From Tissierellia bacterium (GTDB lineage: Bacteria; Bacillota; Clostridia; Tissierellales; Peptoniphilaceae): 38,710 bases of DNA. Each line of letters starts with the position of its first letter. The first letter of the stretch is position 1. The notes beneath the pieces are model-generated. The model had not been told where the DNA came from and did not search any database. It saw only the letters and a list, made by a program, of their open reading frames with translations. Made by a program: the position numbers and the translations under genes. Shown piece by piece: positions 1-8,299 of the stretch. The stretch covers positions 1 to 38,710 of the forward strand of contig JAUNVC010000013.1 of assembly GCA_030537875.1 (NCBI GenBank), given 5' to 3'.

Positions 1-287
1 CTACCCGTCGTCGCCTTGGTAGGCCATTACCCCACCAACAAGCTGATAGGCCGCGAGTCCATCCCCTACCGATAAATCTTTCCACCCCAACCCATGCAGG
101 CCAGAGTCATATCCAGTATTAGCACCGGTTTCCCGGAGTTATCCCAAAGTAGAGGGCAGGTTACTCACGTGTTACTCACCCGTTCGCCACTAATCCACCA
201 ATGCAAGCATCAGCTTCATCGTTCGACTTGCATGTGTTAAGCACGCCGCCAGCGTTCGTCCTGAGCCAGGATCAAACTCTCAAGTAA
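1..287 (-). rRNA. rrs: 16S ribosomal RNA, 5' end only
   Basis: Read on the minus strand, this is the first ~287 nt of a 16S rRNA. The universal 27F site (AGAGTTTGATCCTGGCTCAG) lies at 280-261, which puts the mature 5' end near 287 by comparison with E. coli numbering. The gene runs off the left edge. The sequence type is odd: GTGCTTAACACATGC, GGATGGACTCGCGGCC and GACGACGGGTAG are Actinomycetota-type variants, while the leader and every protein in the window look like Bacillota. Identity as 16S is certain; whether it belongs to this genome is not. Confidence 0.95.
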
Positions 288-418
288 AAGTTTGTCCGAC
301 TCTTGCAGTTTAAGTGCTGCTTCACTTTCTTTTCGAATTTACGGGTTGTAAATTCATGACTTCTTTTCACATATTTCTTTGTTTAGGTTCAAGCCTCTCA
401 ATAAGAGGTTCACTATTC

Positions 419-447
419 AGTATACTACTTTCATTTCCTCTTGTCAA
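419..447 (-). promoter_or_regulatory. rrn promoter P2 (proximal)
   Basis: On the minus strand a perfect TTGACA (447-442) and TATACT (424-419) are separated by 17 nt. It lies about 130 nt upstream of the 16S 5' end. The leader just downstream holds a small hairpin (394-408, CCTCT/AGAGG). Confidence 0.85.
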
Positions 448-512
448 TAGGTAAATCGACTTTTTTGAAAATTCTTTTTCGCAACCGATGCTCTAATTGA
501 GATAACTTATTC

Positions 513-541
513 AGTATAGTCGATTTCAAATCCAATGTCAA
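513..541 (-). promoter_or_regulatory. rrn promoter P1 (distal)
   Basis: A second TTGACA (541-536), 17-nt spacer and TATACT (518-513). It shares the downstream bases GAATA with P2. Tandem sigma-A promoters 94 bp apart are typical of Bacillota rrn operons. Confidence 0.85.
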
Positions 542-582
542 GGGTTTTTTCAAAGTTTTTTCAATTTATTTTTTATTTTAAA

Positions 583-606
583 AAAAGGCTTGAAGTCAAG
601 CCTTTT
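583..606 (-). terminator. Terminator of the 140-aa membrane protein gene
   Basis: An inverted repeat (AAAAGGCTTGA with TCAAGCCTTTT) is followed by a T-run on the minus strand. It lies 50 nt past the stop at 656 and 42 nt before rrn P1, so it insulates the rRNA operon. Confidence 0.8.
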
Positions 607-655
607 CTCAGTTTCATATGCAACTTTTTCATCTTTTATTCTTTTCTTGGAACAT

Positions 656-1078
656 CTATACTGCTTTTTCTACCTCAGATGCATGGCTCTTTACTCCCAA
701 GAAAACGGCAAGGGGGTGGATTAGAATGGTGAGAGGTTGGTATGCAAAGATCAAGAGTTTGAACCATCTTTCTCCAAAGTTTTCCACGGTACGCACCACT
801 TCTTCCATGATTTCCTTCACACTTCCGTAGAGAGAGAAGAGATAGATAAAGTATGCAACTGCAAGGATCAAAGTAACCAAGGCCCAGATCTTTCCAATTT
901 TTCGAATCTGTTCTTTTTTAAATATGTCTCGGTGAAATACCAAGAGTGCCACGTTCAAAAGTCCTATCAAGGTGATGGGTATGAGTGCTTTTGCTCCTTT
1001 TGTAAGGAGGAATCCAAAGAGTAGTACACCAATCACTTGAATGATTAGAAGAATCAATCTTGTTTTTTGTTGTTTCAT
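656..1078 (-). CDS. Small integral membrane protein, unknown function (140 aa)
   Basis: Four hydrophobic stretches (about residues 8-24, 33-47, 64-85 and 110-127) separated by short Lys/Arg-rich loops suggest a small multi-pass membrane protein. I do not recognise a family. An in-frame start exists at 1207, but the ATG at 1078 has AGAAGG 7 nt upstream and begins MKQQKTRL, a normal inside-positive N-terminus. The residues between 1207 and 1078 overlap a non-coding repeat, so the shorter form is preferred. It has its own terminator (583-606) and a candidate extended -10 promoter at 1142-1147. Confidence 0.7.
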   Translation of the reverse strand: MKQQKTRLILLIIQVIGVLLFGFLLTKGAKALIPITLIGLLNVALLVFHRDIFKKEQIRKIGKIWALVTLILAVAYFIYLFSLYGSVKEIMEEVVRTVENFGERWFKLLIFAYQPLTILIHPLAVFLGVKSHASEVEKAV

Positions 1079-1113
1079 TGTAAACCTTCTTTCTTTTTGA
1101 AATACTTCTTTAT

Positions 1114-1224
1114 AACTCGTTTCATCTCTAAGCCCGTCTCCATTATACCAAATTTTATTCCCTAATACTATTCCATGGAAAGCGCCTTGCTCCCATACTT
1201 TTAACAATGCTCTATAAACGGAGG
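1114..1224. repeat. Intergenic repeat, left copy
   Basis: This aligns almost without gaps, at about 70% identity by eye, with 2611-2722 in the same orientation. The best-conserved core is the minus-strand GGAATAAA(A/G)TTTGGTATAATGGA, which holds an extended -10 (TGGTATAAT; -10 at 1147-1142). Each copy ends at a GGAGG that opens a hairpin. The two copies flank the lipoprotein gene at 1560-2339. Confidence 0.7.
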
Positions 1225-1527
1225 AAGTAGCGTATCGCTCTCACCTCCTTACGGCTTAAAGTTGCTTGACTCCAACCAAATCTTCGGCTAGCTCTCGTTG
1301 GTTTTTTCTCTCAGCTTAGGCCCTTTGAGATTGATGTTGTAGATGTATTCCAACATTTTCAATTCTCAAATCTCGAGTGCTGACCTGCTTTGCGTTTCTT
1401 GTTACAAGGTAGTTGGCTCAAAGGTATTCTCCTTTGTTTTCTTCTAACCAGCATTGTACAGAATTTCTGCGAGCCATTTTTATTTCAGTTTATTATGCAA
1501 CTCGCCATTGGTGTATTTTTCCTCAAC
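1225..1527. other. Structured non-coding stretch without a supported gene
   Basis: There is no ORF with a ribosome binding site on either strand. Inverted repeats are dense. 1220-1248 pairs GGAGG with CCTCC and has an inner AGCG/CGCT stem. 1272-1301 pairs CCAAC with GTTGG followed by six T on the plus strand. 1324-1370 is a ~16-bp stem opening with TTTGAGA/TCTCAAA. 1419-1436 pairs CAAAGG with CCTTTG followed by GTTTT. Together with the terminator at 1528-1560 this suggests a plus-strand structured RNA or a decayed element. I cannot assign a family. Confidence 0.4.
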
Positions 1528-1560
1528 AAAAACATCGGGTCGTATTGACTCGATGTTTTT
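1528..1560. terminator. Bidirectional terminator
   Basis: A stem ACATCGGGTC/GACTCGATGT with a 5-nt loop is flanked by five A on the left and six T on the right. It can end the lipoprotein transcript from the right and any plus-strand transcript from 1225-1527. Confidence 0.75.
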
Positions 1561-2339
1561 TATTGAAATACGGGAAGTGATGTTAGAATTTTGATAAAAT
1601 CATCTTGTGATAAATTTTCACTTTTAACACGATACCCTACATTATCCATCATAAATTCAGCAACGAAACATTCAGAATATCCAGCCGGCTCTTTCTTCCC
1701 ATCATAATAGGGAGCTTTGTAGAATCCTATTGTTAATTCCGTATTACTGATTTTAGATTTTTCTGATGTTTCATATGAATATAAAATATCAGATTCAGGT
1801 ATTTTGTTTTTCGAAACCTCAATATATAAATTTTTCCTTAGTGGATTATATTCGTCAGCAAAGGAATCACTATAAAACAATCCGAAATGATCATAAACCG
1901 GAGAATCTTCATCTCCTTCAAATGCAACAGTCCAATACATAGATTCATCTATATACTCTGAAATGAACGTACCACTATAAAAGTCTTCGCAAAGTTTCAA
2001 TGATTTCGGTACATAAGACGGATAAAATGAAGTACCTAAATATTCTGTAACTTGTTCTAAATCCCACCTTTCTGCCCGGGCGGTATCTGGATTAAAATAG
2101 GCTATATCATTTGTTGACGGAATACACTCATTAAAAAATAACCTTCCGTTTGCAACTTCGATTGTTTGTGTAAAAGTATTTGTTGACGTTACAGTATTAG
2201 AATCTTTGTTGCTATCTCGCACATTTTTATTTGATGTAGAATCGGCTTCTGTTGGAATTTTTTGAGTTGGTTCGTCTTTAATACAGCCACTAAGCAAGAA
2301 ACATAAGATCATTATAGAAATTAAAAATTTTTTAGTCAT
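1560..2339 (-). CDS. Lipoprotein of unknown function, weakly DUF4367-like C-terminus (259 aa)
   Basis: The N-terminus is a clear lipoprotein signal: MTKK, a hydrophobic core, then LSGC with the lipidated Cys at residue 19. A Ser/Thr/Asn-rich linker follows to about residue 60, then a globular acidic domain. The region from YVPKSLKL to the final SQDDFIKILTSL resembles the 'pro-x-gly' start and 'e-l-x-k-i-a-e-s-l' end of DUF4367 domains, as in the anti-sigma protein at 27651-28586; this is by-eye similarity only. The start is set by AAGGAG 9 nt before the ATG. The gene is more AT-rich than its neighbours and is flanked by the direct repeat pair, which hints at local rearrangement. Confidence 0.75.
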   Translation of the reverse strand: MTKKFLISIMILCFLLSGCIKDEPTQKIPTEADSTSNKNVRDSNKDSNTVTSTNTFTQTIEVANGRLFFNECIPSTNDIAYFNPDTARAERWDLEQVTEYLGTSFYPSYVPKSLKLCEDFYSGTFISEYIDESMYWTVAFEGDEDSPVYDHFGLFYSDSFADEYNPLRKNLYIEVSKNKIPESDILYSYETSEKSKISNTELTIGFYKAPYYDGKKEPAGYSECFVAEFMMDNVGYRVKSENLSQDDFIKILTSLPVFQ

Positions 2340-2610
2340 TTTCTATTCTCCTTACAAGTAGTATGAGAGGGCTGTTAAACCCTTATCACAAAGTATATAT
2401 TCACCCATCATTGCTTTCTATCTCATTTCTTCCAATGCAGGTAGTCGTTCTAAAATACATTCCAAATATCCTTCCCTTGAAACCTTTATATATCCCTGAC
2501 ATAATAAAATTCAATTCAGCATTTTCAAGGTTTTCTACTGCCAAATTACTACTTGTCATCAAGTCTTTCATCACACTATACCACTTTTACAGCTTATATT
2601 GAAATTTTTT
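2340..2610. other. AT-rich intergenic region, upstream of lipoprotein gene
   Basis: No supported ORF. Just upstream of the lipoprotein RBS is a short inverted repeat (AGGG...CCCT at about 2367-2383). A minus-strand TATACT lies near 2391-2396 but lacks a convincing -35. Otherwise I see nothing definite. Confidence 0.4.
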
Positions 2611-2722
2611 ATAGCCATTTTATCTCTACGTGTATATCCATTATACCAAACTTTATTCCATTATATTATTCTATGGCAAGTTCATGTTCCCTTACTCTTA
2701 AACAACACTTTATACATGGAGG
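2611..2722. repeat. Intergenic repeat, right copy
   Basis: This is the second copy of the element at 1114-1224, same orientation. The minus-strand TTTGGTATAATGGA core (-10 at 2645-2640) is fully conserved. The stop codons and substitutions differ between copies without a third-position bias, so it is not an obvious coding duplicate. It could supply a promoter for the lipoprotein gene about 300 nt downstream. Confidence 0.7.
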
Positions 2723-2745
2723 GAACCCATATCGGTTCCCTCCAT
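2716..2745. terminator. Strong hairpin at the edge of the right repeat
   Basis: A perfect 12-bp stem (ATGGAGGGAACC/GGTTCCCTCCAT) with a 6-nt loop. On the plus strand TTTTT follows 8 nt later; on the minus strand there is no T-run. It lies just past the stop of the gene at 2763-3797, so it may act as a weak terminator or RNA-stabilising hairpin. Confidence 0.5.
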
Positions 2746-2762
2746 AGTATATGCTTTTTAAT

Positions 2763-3797
2763 TTATGGTTCTAAAATAATGAATCGTTCTCCTGCAAAGG
2801 TAAGTTTTCCACCCAATAGGGGATGATAAAAAGCATCTCCATAGGTCAAAGGTTGAATCCATAGGGTATCGCTTGAGAGCGGCTTTTGATAGGTCATAGC
2901 AAAGGGATAGCTTTCCTTTGAAAGCTGAAGAGCGTTGAATTTGGATGGGCTTACTTCAATGACTTCGCTTGTTTCATCGGGTTGGAAGGTAAAAAGGTAC
3001 AAGTCATTTTTCATCGAGACATCACTTGCCAGGATTTCTAACGGCCCTTCCATATGCAAAGTGGGGAAAATTTCGAAGTCAAAATGTGTTTCGATTTCTT
3101 CCAAAGTTTTTTGATCCATTCTCTGCCATGAACACCTGGAGCTGGTTTCTTCTAGGCTATGATAGTACCCGTCGATGATACGCCAATAACTTTGGATCTC
3201 TGCCACGTGAAGCGGGAGTTCGCCTACCTCTTGCCTATCCACATGCACGTTCTCCGCTTTGGTATAGATCATAAACCGCAAGTTTCCCGCCTCCACGGCG
3301 TAGATGGTTTCCCCTTCTTTTAATGCGTTGGAGGCATCATCTCTCGTAACTTTTATGTCCTCAAAATAAAGGGGATACATTTCATAGGATGCCTTGAAGT
3401 TTTTTAGACCTTTCTCGGATATGAAATACGTCCTATCTTCATAGGCCTGTTTCATCTCTTGAATCATTTCTTCCCCGAGCGGTAGTTCCAAGGCTTCCAC
3501 CCCGTCCCTTACCTTTCCTACGAAATAAAACTTCTCCTTGACCAAATCCACAACGGAAATGAGTACCTCTTCCCCATGGGTTCTCGGTATTAAAACCAGT
3601 TGTTGCCGGGAATTGAATCCCACATCGGCAGTATACGAAATGGTACCATTATCCGTTCTCGCCTTCACTTGGGCTGTGGATTTTTCCCTGTTAAAATCAA
3701 GGCTCAGGGGCTTTTTCTCACAGGCCGTACAGAGCATGGCCAGAGTCATGGCCAATCCTAGCCATAGGATTTTTTTCAAATAAGATACCTTCATCAT
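2763..3797 (-). CDS. Putative lipoprotein, unknown function (344 aa)
   Basis: A lipoprotein signal peptide (hydrophobic segment then LCTAC, Cys about residue 26) predicts a membrane-anchored extracytoplasmic protein. The rest is globular with no motif I recognise. GGAGGG lies 4-8 nt before two adjacent ATG codons (3797 and 3794), and either may be used. A candidate promoter sits at 3852-3880. It is monocistronic between terminators and not obviously linked to the lysS operon upstream. Confidence 0.75.
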   Translation of the reverse strand: MMKVSYLKKILWLGLAMTLAMLCTACEKKPLSLDFNREKSTAQVKARTDNGTISYTADVGFNSRQQLVLIPRTHGEEVLISVVDLVKEKFYFVGKVRDGVEALELPLGEEMIQEMKQAYEDRTYFISEKGLKNFKASYEMYPLYFEDIKVTRDDASNALKEGETIYAVEAGNLRFMIYTKAENVHVDRQEVGELPLHVAEIQSYWRIIDGYYHSLEETSSRCSWQRMDQKTLEEIETHFDFEIFPTLHMEGPLEILASDVSMKNDLYLFTFQPDETSEVIEVSPSKFNALQLSKESYPFAMTYQKPLSSDTLWIQPLTYGDAFYHPLLGGKLTFAGERFIILEP

Positions 3798-3851
3798 AGA
3801 GCCCTCCTCTCAAGGTGTTTATACCTTCCTAACAATATCTTATGTAAACAT

Positions 3852-3878
3852 AGTATAGCATGCTAATTTTTTTTACAA
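3852..3878 (-). promoter_or_regulatory. Candidate promoter for the 344-aa lipoprotein gene
   Basis: Minus-strand TTGTAA, a short 15-nt spacer rich in A, and TATACT (3857-3852), 55 nt before the start codon. The -10 is good; the spacer is short. Confidence 0.4.
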
Positions 3879-3905
3879 CATATTCCAGGGTGGAGTATAT
3901 CTATC

Positions 3906-3928
3906 AAAAAAGCGATACAATGTATCGC
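3906..3928 (-). terminator. Second terminator downstream of lysS
   Basis: A GCGATACA/TGTATCGC stem is followed by six T on the minus strand. It lies about 210 nt past the lysS stop and just before the next gene's promoter, backing up the terminator at 4081-4115. Confidence 0.75.
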
Positions 3929-4080
3929 CAATTATCTTATCCTATCTTTTCATTTTTTCATTTGCATTTCTTCTTGTATCGAAAAGGATGATGAAGACCA
4001 GAGATTCATTTGACTTCGTCCCATTCCAACTGCATTGGATTTCTTATGCCAACGCAAGCAAAGGTGTTGACTATCTGGGC
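3929..4080. other. Intergenic stretch between two terminators
   Basis: The only open frame is a 28-codon minus-strand fragment ending near 4007, without a start site or ribosome binding site in a sensible place. I see no RNA gene. It may be a decayed coding remnant. Confidence 0.3.
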
Positions 4081-4115
4081 AAAAAATTGGAGCTAGTCTT
4101 TCTTTGACTAACTCC
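4081..4115 (-). terminator. Terminator of the tilS-to-lysS operon
   Basis: A ten-base stem (GGAGTTAGTC/GACTAGCTCC, one G-T pair) followed by AATTTTTT on the minus strand, 22 nt past the lysS stop. Confidence 0.8.
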
Positions 4116-4137
4116 ATCATTGGGTTTCCTGTTCTTT

Positions 4138-6057
4138 TTAATATAGTTTCGATCCCGCGGGTATCTTGGGATCTAACATAATTAACTGTAATCTCTCTTC
4201 ACCTTCTACCTCATGAATGGCGGAAATTATCATCCCTTCCGAATCGATTCCCATCATCGCTCTGGGGGGTAAATTACAGATAGCAAGGAGTGTTTTTCCC
4301 ATTAGTTCTTCTGCATTGTAATAGTCTTTGATACCGCTTAATATGGTCCGTTCTTTGTCAGAGCCATCATCTAGGGTGAATTTTAAGAGCTTCTTACTCT
4401 TAGGCACTTCTTCACAGTTAAGAACTTTCACGACTCTATAATCGGCCTTGGAAAAGGTTTCAAAGTCGATACAATCTTCAAATAACGGTTCCACCTTGAC
4501 CTTAGAAAAATCTATTTTCTCTATATCCATGGCACCTTGGTCTTTAGAATTGCTATGTTCTTCTTCCGCCCCTTCCTTCGTCGATGTTTTATCTCCAATG
4601 GGCTTCATAGTTGGGAAGAAGAGTACGTCGCGGATGGAAGTTTGTCCTGTGAGGAACATCACCAAGCGGTCCACTCCAATTCCAAGTCCTCCCGTGGGCG
4701 GTAGTCCCACTTCAATGGCGTTGAGGAAATCTTCGTCCATGGGATGGGCTTCGTCATCGCCCAAATTTTTGGCTTCAATTTGCTTTTCAAACCGTTCTCT
4801 TTGGTCAATGGGGTCATTGAGTTCGGAGAAGGCATTGGCAATCTCTGAAGCATTTATGAAAGCTTCAAACCGTTGGGTGTATCGTCCATCCTTGGGATCT
4901 CGTTTCGCCAAGGGGCTAGTTTCCACCGGGTGTTTGGTGACAAAGGTGGGTTGAATCAAATGTTCCTCAGCAAAGGTTTCAAAGAATTCTTGTAGGATAT
5001 CTCCTCTGGTATTTTGGGCCGGAGTGAGTTCCACATTCTTTTCCTTGGCAAGGGCAATGGCTTCTTCGTCGGTTTTGATGGTTTCAAAGTCAATGCCGGC
5101 GTATTCTTTTACTGCATCCACCATGGAAATTCGTCTCCAAGGCGGAGTCAAATCCAAGGTTACCCCATCATATTCGACAACTTGACTTCCCAGCACTTCC
5201 TGTGCCACGGTGCTAACCAAATTTTCGGTGAGCTCCATCATATCCTTGTAGTCTTGGTAGGCAGCATAAATTTCAATACTGGTAAATTCGGGGTTATGGC
5301 TATTATCCATGCCTTCGTTTCGGAACATTTTTCCCATTTCATAGACCTTGTCAAAGCCGCCCACCACCAGTCGTTTGAGATATAGCTCGTTGGCAATCCG
5401 TAGACTCATGGTGATGTCTAGAGTGTTATGGTGGGTTAGGAAAGGCCGTGCATTGGCACCACCGGCGATGGTGGTGAGAATGGGAGTTTCCACTTCCAAA
5501 AACCCTCTATCATCGAGGTATTTTCGAATTCCTTTTAGAATTTTATTTCGTTTGAGGAAGGCATCTTTGATATGGGGATTGACGATGAGATCCACGTATC
5601 TTTGGCGATAGCGAAGATCCATGTCTTTGAGTCCGTGGAATTTTTCCGGCAAGATCTGCAAAGATTTGGAGAGGATGACAAAGTCAAAGGCCTTGACGGA
5701 TATCTCTCCCATCTTGGTTTTAAACACTTCTCCACGGATTCCCACAATATCTCCCAGATCCAAGAGTTTGACTTCTTCAAATTGTTCTTTCAAGTTGTCC
5801 AGTCGTAGAAAGGATTGGATTTTTCCTGTGGAATCTTGCAAGTCCACAAATACCACTTTTCCGTGACCTCGCTTGCCCAAGATTCTTCCGGCAATGGCCA
5901 CTTCCTTTCCTTCGTATTCCTCAAAATGTTCTGTAATATCTTTGGCGAAATGGGTACGGTCATAGGTTTCAATGGCATAGGGATTTTTACCCATATCCTT
6001 TAAAGTTTGTAATTTTTCACGCCTCATCTGAAGCATTTCATTTTGTTCTCTATCCAT
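4138..6057 (-). CDS. lysS: Lysyl-tRNA synthetase, class II, with C-terminal tRNA-binding domain (639 aa)
   Basis: Charges tRNA-Lys with lysine. An N-terminal OB-fold (about 50-150) is followed by the class II core with motif 2 ([14 protein letters not shown], about 245-258) and motif 3 ([12 protein letters not shown], about 459-470). Bacterial LysRS normally stops near residue 490-500. Here an acidic linker (488-528) leads into a ~110-aa Trbp111/EMAP-II-like domain (about 531-639; [20 protein letters not shown], then [15 protein letters not shown]), the kind usually found at the end of MetRS. GGGGG precedes the ATG, which is 8 nt after the greA stop. It is the last gene of the operon, just before the rrn side as in Bacillus. 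Confidence 0.97.
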   Translation of the reverse strand: MDREQNEMLQMRREKLQTLKDMGKNPYAIETYDRTHFAKDITEHFEEYEGKEVAIAGRILGKRGHGKVVFVDLQDSTGKIQSFLRLDNLKEQFEEVKLLDLGDIVGIRGEVFKTKMGEISVKAFDFVILSKSLQILPEKFHGLKDMDLRYRQRYVDLIVNPHIKDAFLKRNKILKGIRKYLDDRGFLEVETPILTTIAGGANARPFLTHHNTLDITMSLRIANELYLKRLVVGGFDKVYEMGKMFRNEGMDNSHNPEFTSIEIYAAYQDYKDMMELTENLVSTVAQEVLGSQVVEYDGVTLDLTPPWRRISMVDAVKEYAGIDFETIKTDEEAIALAKEKNVELTPAQNTRGDILQEFFETFAEEHLIQPTFVTKHPVETSPLAKRDPKDGRYTQRFEAFINASEIANAFSELNDPIDQRERFEKQIEAKNLGDDEAHPMDEDFLNAIEVGLPPTGGLGIGVDRLVMFLTGQTSIRDVLFFPTMKPIGDKTSTKEGAEEEHSNSKDQGAMDIEKIDFSKVKVEPLFEDCIDFETFSKADYRVVKVLNCEEVPKSKKLLKFTLDDGSDKERTILSGIKDYYNAEELMGKTLLAICNLPPRAMMGIDSEGMIISAIHEVEGEERLQLIMLDPKIPAGSKLY

Positions 6058-6065
6058 TACTCCCC

Positions 6066-6545
6066 CTATGATTTTCTAATGCTGACGATGGTGTAGCGAA
6101 TGACTCCATCGGGAGCATGCACTTCGATCTTGTCTTTTCTACGTTTGCCGAGAAGAGCACTTCCCAGAGGGCTTTCGTTGGAAATCTTTCCTGCCAGAGG
6201 ATCACTTTCTGCCGAACCGACAATGGTATAGGTTTCTTTGTCCTCAGTCCCCTCTTCAATGATGGTGACCACCGTTCCCACATTGACCTTTTCCGTGGTA
6301 ATGTCTTCGTCGTCGACAATTTTGGCATCACCCAAAATGGATTCCAATTTGGCGATGCGCTCTTCCACTTGGGCCTGTTCATTTTTGGCTTGATCATATT
6401 CAGCGTTTTCACTGAGATCACCGTAGCCCAAAGCTATCTTTATTCTTTCTGCCACCTCTCTACGGGTGACCGTCTTTAGGGTCTCCAGCTCTTCTTGGAG
6501 CTTCAATAGACCTTCTTTTGTTAAAAACACTTCTTTTTCAGCCAT
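6066..6545 (-). CDS. greA: Transcription elongation factor GreA (159 aa)
   Basis: Rescues backtracked RNA polymerase by stimulating transcript cleavage in the secondary channel. The N-terminal antiparallel coiled coil (about 1-75) keeps the acidic tip ([15 protein letters not shown]), and the C-terminal FKBP-like domain ends with typical [17 protein letters not shown]-type sequence. Length matches the family. AAGGGAAG precedes the ATG. It lies 13 nt after dusB and 8 nt before lysS, so the three are cotranscribed. Confidence 0.97.
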   Translation of the reverse strand: MAEKEVFLTKEGLLKLQEELETLKTVTRREVAERIKIALGYGDLSENAEYDQAKNEQAQVEERIAKLESILGDAKIVDDEDITTEKVNVGTVVTIIEEGTEDKETYTIVGSAESDPLAGKISNESPLGSALLGKRRKDKIEVHAPDGVIRYTIVSIRKS

Positions 6546-6558
6546 GTTTCTCTTCCCT

Positions 6559-7548
6559 TCAAATTATATTCGTCGTATTCGTCTTATTATAAACCGAACT
6601 TTCAACTTTGTCAAAGAGCCGGTCAAAGGCTTGTTGCATATCTTCTTTGCTACGTAGTTCTCCCAAGCTCTTTCGAATCTCTGTGGCCCTCTCTCGATGT
6701 TTCACATACTTGATGAGATGCTTTTTAAAATCATTGACCGCCCGTCTTTCGCCCTTTTCTTCCAATAAGAGATGAAAATGTCTCCGAACCACTTCTTCCA
6801 ATGGAGTATCTTCCACATTTTGCCCCATGGCCCTTGCAATTTGAGAAAAAATAAAGGGATTGCCAAGGGCTCCTCTGCCAATGGCAACGCCGTCGATTCT
6901 CCCACTTTCTAGCAAGGCGATGGCGTCTTCCGCCTTCTCAATATCTCCATTGCCAATGACGGGTATGGAAAGGCTTTCGCGAATGGCAAAGATCGTTTCC
7001 CAGTCAGCTTTCCCACTATAATACATATCTCTTGTTCTTCCATGGACCGTTAGAAAATCCACACCGGCATCTTCCATGGTCTTGGCAATATCGAGAGCTT
7101 TGGTGCTGTCTTTAAATCCCAACCGCATCTTGGCACTGACCGGCCGATTGCTGATTTTTTTGCAGGTGCGAATAATGGAATCAATTTTTTCCAAATCTTG
7201 CAAAAGAAAGCTCCCGTCTTTATTTTTCACAATTTTTGGCGCCGGGCATCCAAAGTTGATGTCCAACCACAAAAAATCTTGTCTTGGATTTAAGTGGGTT
7301 TCTATGGCTTTGACAAAAGCCTCTTCCTCGTGACCAAAAATCTGAATCCCCGTGGGTCCTTCGGTTCGAGAAATGGCCATGGTTTTCTTGTCATCATAGG
7401 ATAGGGCCTTCACACTGACCATCTCACTGACTGCCAAGGGCAGTCCCAAGGAAAAGGCAATGGTCCGAAAACTCCAATCCGTATATCCTGCCATGGGGGC
7501 AAGAAAAACGGGGATGTATTCCTTATCGAAGGGGAGTATTCTTCTCAT
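6559..7548 (-). CDS. dusB: tRNA-dihydrouridine synthase DusB (329 aa)
   Basis: FMN-dependent reductase that converts uridine to dihydrouridine in the tRNA D-loop. The TIM barrel starts with FLAPMAGYTDWSFR. The catalytic Cys is C101 in NFGCPAPK, K140 lies in SAKMRLGF, and the phosphate-binding TVHGRTRDMYYSG and IGNGDI...GVAIGRGALGNP motifs are present. A helical C-terminal domain follows. The ATG overlaps the 3' end of coaX by 26 nt and has only a weak ribosome binding site, which points to translational coupling. dusB beside greA/lysS is a conserved Bacillota arrangement. Confidence 0.95.
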   Translation of the reverse strand: MRRILPFDKEYIPVFLAPMAGYTDWSFRTIAFSLGLPLAVSEMVSVKALSYDDKKTMAISRTEGPTGIQIFGHEEEAFVKAIETHLNPRQDFLWLDINFGCPAPKIVKNKDGSFLLQDLEKIDSIIRTCKKISNRPVSAKMRLGFKDSTKALDIAKTMEDAGVDFLTVHGRTRDMYYSGKADWETIFAIRESLSIPVIGNGDIEKAEDAIALLESGRIDGVAIGRGALGNPFIFSQIARAMGQNVEDTPLEEVVRRHFHLLLEEKGERRAVNDFKKHLIKYVKHRERATEIRKSLGELRSKEDMQQAFDRLFDKVESSVYNKTNTTNII

Positions 7549-8299
7549 AGATCGTTTTCAATCCCCATAGGGTTAAGTCGGGTTCATAATATTCAATGGC
7601 CTTGGTATGATCTTTCAATACATTGGCCAATCCTCCCGTGGCGATGACAGGAGCATCTTCCATGGAAAGTTCCTCTTTTAAGTGACCCACAATATATTCC
7701 ATTTCACCAATCAAAGAGAACATAAGACCCGCACGAATGGCATCCACCGTATTGGTGTTTAGAAACTTTGGTGGGATTGTAAGTTCCACCCTTGGGAGTT
7801 TGGCGGTTCGCTGAAAAAGTGCCTCCGACGAAATCCCAATGCCGGGAGAAATGATCCCTCCCAAGTATTGCATCTTTTCATTGACCACACAATAGGTGGT
7901 GGCCGTTCCCAAGTCGATGATGATCAGAGGTGCTTTATGACGAGTGAGAGCACCCACCGCATTGACAATCCGATCCGCTCCCACTTCTTTGGGATCATCA
8001 TACAATATGCTAAGCCCCGTCTTCATTCCCGGCCCCACGACCAAGGTTTTTTTACCGATGAGGTGCTCCATGGCTTTTGCCATGGGTTTGGTACAGTTGG
8101 GTACCACGGACGATACAATCCCACCTTCGGCAGAAGTCACATCAAAACCTTTTTTTGCAAAAAGTTCTTCTATATAGTATTCCAATTCATCTTCTGTGCG
8201 TTTTGCATCGGATGCAATACGTATGGAAACACACAGTTTTTCCCCGTCAAATAACCCCATGACGGTATGGGTATTTCCTATATCAACGGTTAAAATCAT
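7523..8299 (-). CDS. coaX: Type III pantothenate kinase (258 aa)
   Basis: Phosphorylates pantothenate in the first step of coenzyme A synthesis. ASKHA-fold motifs are intact: DIGNTHTVMGLF at the N-terminus (phosphate loop), GADRIVNAVGA near 108, and DLGTATTYCVV near 128 followed by GGIISPGI. A longer reading frame reaches 8383, but MILTVDIGNT at 8299 is the family's usual start and has AAAGGAA 5 nt upstream. It overlaps the end of the putative pantothenate transporter gene by 17 nt, so uptake and phosphorylation of the vitamin are translationally linked. Confidence 0.95.
   Translation of the reverse strand: MILTVDIGNTHTVMGLFDGEKLCVSIRIASDAKRTEDELEYYIEELFAKKGFDVTSAEGGIVSSVVPNCTKPMAKAMEHLIGKKTLVVGPGMKTGLSILYDDPKEVGADRIVNAVGALTRHKAPLIIIDLGTATTYCVVNEKMQYLGGIISPGIGISSEALFQRTAKLPRVELTIPPKFLNTNTVDAIRAGLMFSLIGEMEYIVGHLKEELSMEDAPVIATGGLANVLKDHTKAIEYYEPDLTLWGLKTIYEKNTPLR

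Noticed and set aside
1207-1500. Transposase or TnpB guide-RNA remnant in the hairpin-rich region
   Set aside because: Six-frame reading by eye gave only short fragments with stops at random frequency and no recognisable zinc ribbon or catalytic motif.
4005-4090. 28-codon minus-strand peptide fragment (ending QLEWDEVK) between lysS terminators
   Set aside because: There is no start codon with a ribosome binding site, and the frame begins inside a terminator. It could be a relic, but nothing supports a gene.
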